Source of the DNA: Paraclostridium ghonii
GTDB lineage: Bacteria > Bacillota > Clostridia > Peptostreptococcales > Peptostreptococcaceae
DNA length: 15,854 nucleotides
Direction of reading: 5' to 3'
Assembly (NCBI RefSeq): GCF_023653455.1
Contig: NZ_JAKEDR010000070.1
Location: 1-15,854 of the forward strand
Each line of letters begins with the position of its first letter. Within the stretch, counting starts at the first letter, position 1. Shown here in pieces: positions 13,076 to 15,854 of the stretch. Below the pieces are notes generated by a model, which did no database searches, was not told the DNA's origin, and saw nothing but the letters and a program-made list of their open reading frames with translations. Both the position numbers and the translations under genes were made by a program.

Positions 13076-13104
13076 ATAGTAACGTTTAATTTCTAACAGT
13101 ACAA
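13076..13104 (-). promoter_or_regulatory. Promoter of the methyltransferase gene
   Basis: On the minus strand TTGTAC (13104-13099) and TACTAT (13081-13076) are 17 bp apart. The start of transcription would fall just before the ribosome site AGAGGTGA, giving a very short leader. Confidence 0.55.
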
Positions 13105-13160
13105 CACTTGAAAAATTCACCATTTTATGGTATTATAAAGGTATAAAATATGAAAAATTA

Positions 13161-13194
13161 AAATAGTCATCACCTATAAGGGGGATGACTATTT
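13161..13194 (-). terminator. Terminator of the DUF1659-DUF2922-YvrJ operon
   Basis: AAATAGTCATC and its complement form an 11-bp stem (13161-13171 with 13184-13194). On the minus strand TTTTAATTTTTC follows. The stem includes the stop codon of the YvrJ gene. Confidence 0.8.
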
Positions 13195-13344
13195 CTTATT
13201 ATTAAATTCATAAATATTATTACTAAGTGAGTTTATACTAGCACTCAAATTTTCAAGCTTACCTTCTATCCTAATCAACAAATACATTGTAACAATAGCA
13301 GGAAAGCCTAAATTTGATACTAGAGCCATTAAATCTAGTTCCAA
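13189..13344 (-). CDS. yvrJ: YvrJ family small protein
   Basis: This short gene reads NLGFPAIVTMYLLIRIEGKLENLSASINSL, the complete signature of the YvrJ family: N-x-GFP, a single membrane helix, R-x-E-x-KLE-x-L. I choose a TTG start at 13344 (51 residues), 10 bases from GGAG and giving the usual N-terminal length; an ATG at 13329 (46 residues) has no ribosome site. It follows DUF2922 on the same strand by about 75 bp and ends inside the operon terminator. The three families DUF1659, DUF2922 and YvrJ occur together across Clostridia and Bacilli, but their joint function is unknown; an envelope-linked role is only a guess from the membrane helix. Confidence 0.85.
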   Translation of the reverse strand: MELDLMALVSNLGFPAIVTMYLLIRIEGKLENLSASINSLSNNIYEFNNKK

Positions 13345-13420
13345 CTGCAAATCTCTCCAATGTAACTTTAAAATTTATTAGAACGCCCCTCATAAGTTCA
13401 AAGAGACGTTCTACGTATTA

Positions 13421-13654
13421 CTACATAACTAAGTCATATCCAGTAGTTGCAGTTTGAACTACTTTTGCTTCTAGAGCTGATTCTAGTTCTTCTCCAAATT
13501 TAGGAGCAAATATGTTTTTTTGAACTATTTGATCCATAGCATCTTTTATTTCGGCTTCAGTTATATCTTCTCTAGGATCAGATACAAATAAGCTTACTTT
13601 TCTTCCAAGAGTTGTTGAAAAAACCATTAATAATCTAGTTTCTATATTTCTCAT
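13421..13654 (-). CDS. DUF2922 family protein
   Basis: The 77-residue protein starts RLLMVFSTTLGRKVSLFVSDPREDITEAEIKDAMDQIVQKNIF, the hallmark of DUF2922 (a LxFxTxxGkxxslsvxdPrxdlTxxEvxxaMxxIixxniF pattern), and ends with ARx/EAKVVQTATTGYDL. It is soluble and probably forms an alpha-beta fold. AAGGGGA stands at good distance before the ATG. It is the middle gene of the DUF1659-DUF2922-YvrJ operon; a structured GC-rich spacer separates it from the first gene. The family has no established function. Confidence 0.9.
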   Translation of the reverse strand: MRNIETRLLMVFSTTLGRKVSLFVSDPREDITEAEIKDAMDQIVQKNIFAPKFGEELESALEAKVVQTATTGYDLVM

Positions 13655-13689
13655 TTTTTAATCCCCTTTCTTTTTTTGAGTAATAAACA

Positions 13690-13777
13690 AAGTCGTTTGA
13701 GTAACGTGACACGAGTCTAGCGAGTGGACGTTGAGCGACATGAAGTGCTTCGCAGACATAGTCGCTCAAGCTAAGCG
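13690..13777. repeat. GC-rich structured spacer inside the DUF1659-DUF2922 operon
   Basis: TTGAGCGAC (13731-13739) pairs perfectly with GTCGCTCAA (13761-13769), enclosing a smaller GAAG/CTTC stem (13742-13745 with 13748-13751). Left of it are CGTT...AACG and repeated CGAGT words. The stretch is about half G+C, in strong contrast to its surroundings, and encodes nothing. Such palindromic GC-rich units are typical of dispersed intergenic repeats in clostridial genomes, but no second copy is in this window. Confidence 0.6.
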
Positions 13778-13781
13778 AATT

Positions 13782-14030
13782 TTAATTTGCTGGTGTTAAT
13801 TCTGTATTGTCTATTTTTACTACAGATAATACATCATGTTTTTGTAGTGAGTTTAATATTTCAGCTACATTGTAAACATCAAGAGCTTTTGCATTATCCT
13901 TAACGTTTGAAAAACTTCTAGTTTTAACTATACTTCTTCCATTTTCACCTAACCCACAGTCATATTTGATTCTTAAAGCTGACATTTGAGCGTTTTCAGA
14001 AGTATTTTGAGATAAATTTATATCTGCCAT
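13782..14030 (-). CDS. DUF1659 family protein
   Basis: I start at the ATG at 14030, 7 bases from AGGAGG; the ATG two codons earlier is only one base from it. The 82-residue protein contains LRIKYDCGLGENGRSIVKTRSFSNVKDNAKALDVYNVAEILNSLQKHDVLSVVKIDNTEL, which is the DUF1659 pattern: L-x-(I/L)-x-(Y/F)-x-x-G-x-x-x-G-K/R-x-I-x-K-x-(R/K)-(S/T)-(F/Y)-x-N-(I/V). It is soluble. It is the first gene of the trio with DUF2922 and YvrJ. The function is unknown. Confidence 0.9.
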   Translation of the reverse strand: MADINLSQNTSENAQMSALRIKYDCGLGENGRSIVKTRSFSNVKDNAKALDVYNVAEILNSLQKHDVLSVVKIDNTELTPAN

Positions 14031-14218
14031 TTTCATTCCTCCTTTGAATATTTAATTTAACTTAAGTGTAGTAAATAGGAATGATTAAGTCCTAAAAGAT
14101 AGTTGAGAATTATTTAGATGTGAGATTATTGATGAAAAAAATTTTATACATTGTGATATTCATAAGCTTATTTAAAAATAAGTTAACATCAAAACATATA
14201 TTTTTAAACACTAAAAAA

Positions 14219-14239
14219 GAGCATTATTTTAAAATGCTC
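14219..14239 (-). terminator. Intrinsic terminator of the thr operon
   Basis: GAGCATT (14219-14225) pairs with AATGCTC (14233-14239), and the minus strand continues TTTTTTAG. It is about 110 bases downstream of the ACT-domain gene. The rest of the 14037-14350 spacer holds only the doubtful mini-ORF at 14245-14337 and AT-rich sequence. Confidence 0.75.
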
Positions 14240-14244
14240 ATAAA

Positions 14245-14337
14245 TTAATATTTTTTATCCATAATATATCCAAATACAAATCCTATAACAACTGAATTTA
14301 TAAGATATCTATAGAAATAATACTTGGTTCTTTTCAA
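14245..14337 (-). CDS. Possible 30-residue membrane peptide
   Basis: A TTG-initiated frame encodes KRTKYYFYRYLINSVVIGFV and ends FGYIMDKKY. That is a basic head, one hydrophobic helix and a DKK tail, a plausible small membrane protein. There is no clear ribosome site before the TTG, so it may instead be a remnant. It lies between the ACT-domain gene and the terminator at 14219-14239, so it would be the last part of the thr transcript. Confidence 0.3.
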   Translation of the reverse strand: MKRTKYYFYRYLINSVVIGFVFGYIMDKKY

Positions 14338-14350
14338 ATTAATTTGATTT

Positions 14351-14788
14351 TTATTCTAAGGAAATCAAAGTCACCCTATTAATTCCTTTAACTGTTGAAA
14401 TACGAGAGATCAATTCATCAATAGGAACAATCAGTTCACTAATATCCATACTAATTGTTACATTTGCTTTAGAGTGAATAGGAATATTCTGATTTATTGT
14501 GATAATATTTCCCATGCATAGCGAAATATTATTTAAAACCTCAGACAATAACCCTTTTTCATGGGGGAGCATAAATGAAATAACGGCTTTACGCTCTTTA
14601 AGATTGTGAGAAGCTGCGAATACATGATCTTTGTACTTGTAATATGTACTTCGTGATAATCCAACTATTTTTGCGGCCTCACTAACCTGTATTTCTTCTC
14701 CTTGTTCTATCATCTGTTTTACTTGTATTACTTTTTCAAATACATCAGGCAATACATCTTTGTTTACAATTAAATAATCATCTAACAT
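14351..14788 (-). CDS. ACT domain-containing protein of the UPF0735/PheB family
   Basis: The 145-residue protein has an N-terminal helix-turn-helix (about residues 35-58, SEAAKIVGLSRSTYYKYKDHVF) and a C-terminal ACT domain (about 67-143, KAVISFMLPHEKGLLSEVLNNIS through KGINRVTLISLE). Both features are those of the UPF0735/PheB family, which is found next to threonine or phenylalanine biosynthesis genes in Gram-positive bacteria. ACT domains bind amino acids, so it is probably an amino-acid-responsive regulator of the thr operon; that is inference. It starts 10 bp after the thrB stop with AGGAGG, so it is co-transcribed as the third gene after thrC and thrB. Confidence 0.9.
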   Translation of the reverse strand: MLDDYLIVNKDVLPDVFEKVIQVKQMIEQGEEIQVSEAAKIVGLSRSTYYKYKDHVFAASHNLKERKAVISFMLPHEKGLLSEVLNNISLCMGNIITINQNIPIHSKANVTISMDISELIVPIDELISRISTVKGINRVTLISLE

Positions 14789-14798
14789 CTCATACCTC

Positions 14799-15677
14799 CT
14801 ATAAAATGATCGTTCCTTCCTTGTCCACTTTCAGTTCAAGAACTCTCCATTTATATTCTAAATCTTTTAGCTTATCTCTTATTAGCTGTACATTTTCTTT
14901 ATCTTTTATTATGTTAAGCAATGTTGATCCACTTCCTGATATCATAAAACACACACTATCTACACTCTTACATATTTCTTTTACTTTATCATATTCATGA
15001 ATCAATTTGCAACGATATGGTTCATGCAACTTATCATCCATAACTTTACTTAATAATGATAAATCATAATTTTCAAATCCTTTTAAAACCATACCTAATC
15101 TTGATAAAGTGTAAATTGCATCCTGACGGCATACAATATCAGGTAATGCTTTACGCGATTCGTTAGTTGATGTTTCAAAATCTGGGATCAAAGCTAGAAA
15201 AGTAAAACGGTCATCAATATCATATTTAATTGTTAAAGCCTCATTATTTACAACACAAGAAGCACTTAATCCTCCAAAAATAGCAGGAGAAACATTATCA
15301 GGATGACCTTCTATAGTAGTCGCAAGCTTAAAGATATCATCTCTATTTATCTGTGTATTCGATAATGCATAAGCAGCGAATATACCAGCAACCACACAAA
15401 TAGAGCTACTACCTAAACCTCTTGATATAGGGACTTGGCAATCAATACTGATTCTAACCCCATCTACTTTCTTATTCAACTGTTTAAGTGCTTTATTAAA
15501 AGATATATATACTAGATTATCTTCATTACAATATTTTTCATCAAATCCTTCAAATTCAAGGCCTTGTTTGATTTCTTCAAATGTAAATGTTGTATACAAG
15601 TTTAATGCCATTCCTAATGTATCAAACCCACATCCTAAATTTGCACTTGTGGCAGGTACTTTTACTTTAACTATCAT
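14799..15677 (-). CDS. thrB: Homoserine kinase
   Basis: The 292-residue protein is a GHMP-family kinase that phosphorylates L-homoserine to O-phosphohomoserine with ATP, the step before threonine synthase. Visible motifs are the N-terminal VPATSANLGCGFDTLGMAL (residues 7-25), the ATP-binding PISRGLGSSS (83-92), the EGHPDNVSPAIFGG segment (123-136) and the C-terminal MISGSGST loop (about 245-253). The length is that of the family. Its ATG overlaps the thrC stop (ATGA), indicating translational coupling, and AGGGGGA precedes it inside thrC. The ACT-domain regulator follows after 10 bp. Confidence 0.95.
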   Translation of the reverse strand: MIVKVKVPATSANLGCGFDTLGMALNLYTTFTFEEIKQGLEFEGFDEKYCNEDNLVYISFNKALKQLNKKVDGVRISIDCQVPISRGLGSSSICVVAGIFAAYALSNTQINRDDIFKLATTIEGHPDNVSPAIFGGLSASCVVNNEALTIKYDIDDRFTFLALIPDFETSTNESRKALPDIVCRQDAIYTLSRLGMVLKGFENYDLSLLSKVMDDKLHEPYRCKLIHEYDKVKEICKSVDSVCFMISGSGSTLLNIIKDKENVQLIRDKLKDLEYKWRVLELKVDKEGTIIL

Positions 15678-15854
15678 TTTAATCCCCCTACTTTCTCTAG
15701 TATGTATGTCTTCATATCTGACTTTTGGATTTTATCATTATGCAATAATGGCTTTTTATCCAGTCCTCTTAAATTATCTGGTATTATTACTTGTGTTTTT
15801 TCATTAAGTTTTTGCATTAATGTAAATTCATTTTCATTATTTAAATCATATAAT
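15674..15854 (-). CDS. thrC: Threonine synthase, C-terminal end (partial)
   Basis: The last about 60 residues are inside the window; the rest is to the right. TLMQKLNEKTQVIIPDNLRGL followed by DKKPLLHNDKIQKSDMKTYILEKVGG is the typical C terminus of threonine synthases: a helix, then IP..L..L..KP..H......MK..I. The enzyme converts O-phosphohomoserine to threonine with pyridoxal phosphate; the active-site lysine would be upstream. The stop codon overlaps the thrB start by 4 bases (ATGA), so the two successive pathway steps are translated together. The identification rests on this tail and the thrB context. Confidence 0.8.
   Translation of the reverse strand, partial: LYDLNNENEFTLMQKLNEKTQVIIPDNLRGLDKKPLLHNDKIQKSDMKTYILEKVGGLK

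Noticed and set aside
14806..15000. Plus-strand open frame within thrB
   Set aside because: Antisense to a clear GHMP kinase; serine/leucine-rich composition typical of a shadow frame.
15568..15807. Plus-strand open frame across the thrC-thrB junction
   Set aside because: Antisense to two recognised genes; hydrophobic sequence arises from the complementary codons.

Overview
The window is AT-rich throughout (roughly a quarter G+C), uses Shine-Dalgarno starts, and carries families typical of the Clostridia: the DUF1659/DUF2922/YvrJ trio, a thrC-thrB-ACT operon, DUF6442 with an XRE regulator, and LytTR with DUF3021. It is best read as a chromosomal segment of a Clostridium-like Firmicute. No rRNA, tRNA, CRISPR array or transposase gene was seen.

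Region 1 (1-3871) holds a small membrane protein, three tandem paralogous membrane-anchored proteins on the minus strand and, divergently, a lipase with a GHSLGG nucleophile elbow followed by a small helical protein. The lipase domain is N-terminal and a helical segment resembling a WXG100/LXG targeting domain is C-terminal. This layout, with duplicated membrane-anchored putative immunity proteins and a helical partner, matches the logic of the reverse-architecture type VII secretion lipase TslA of Staphylococcus aureus. It is the most exciting system here. The secretion machinery itself is not in the window.

Region 2 (3872-6334) holds a DUF6442-XRE pair behind a near-consensus promoter flanked by 15-bp direct repeats (likely autoregulation), a small zinc-ribbon protein, a small membrane protein and a 255-aa polytopic membrane protein with its own promoter and terminator.

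Region 3 (6335-9446) holds a LytTR regulator, with two LytTR-type boxes one 21-bp step apart in its promoter, co-transcribed with a DUF3021 membrane protein that carries an unusual extra membrane and extracytoplasmic domain. A CPBP intramembrane protease (minus strand) and a DUF4177 protein follow.

Region 4 (9447-13200) is an accessory patchwork: a membrane-anchored subtilase with Asp at the oxyanion-hole position, a structured leader upstream of it and a large inverted repeat at its 3' end; a nucleotidyltransferase; a vestigial copy of the DUF4177 leader without the gene; three strong hairpins; and a leucine-carboxyl-methyltransferase-like O-methyltransferase.

Region 5 (13160-15854) looks like core genome, all on the minus strand: DUF1659, DUF2922 and a short YvrJ gene, with a GC-rich structured spacer inserted between the first two, and the 3' end of thrC overlapping thrB, followed by an ACT-domain regulator.

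A notable theme is a family of hairpins (about 669-720, 8108-8160, 9109-9165 and a degenerate copy at 131-160), all in one orientation. They have conserved loop and flank sequence but stems that change by compensatory substitutions, and they behave as terminators for minus-strand transcription.
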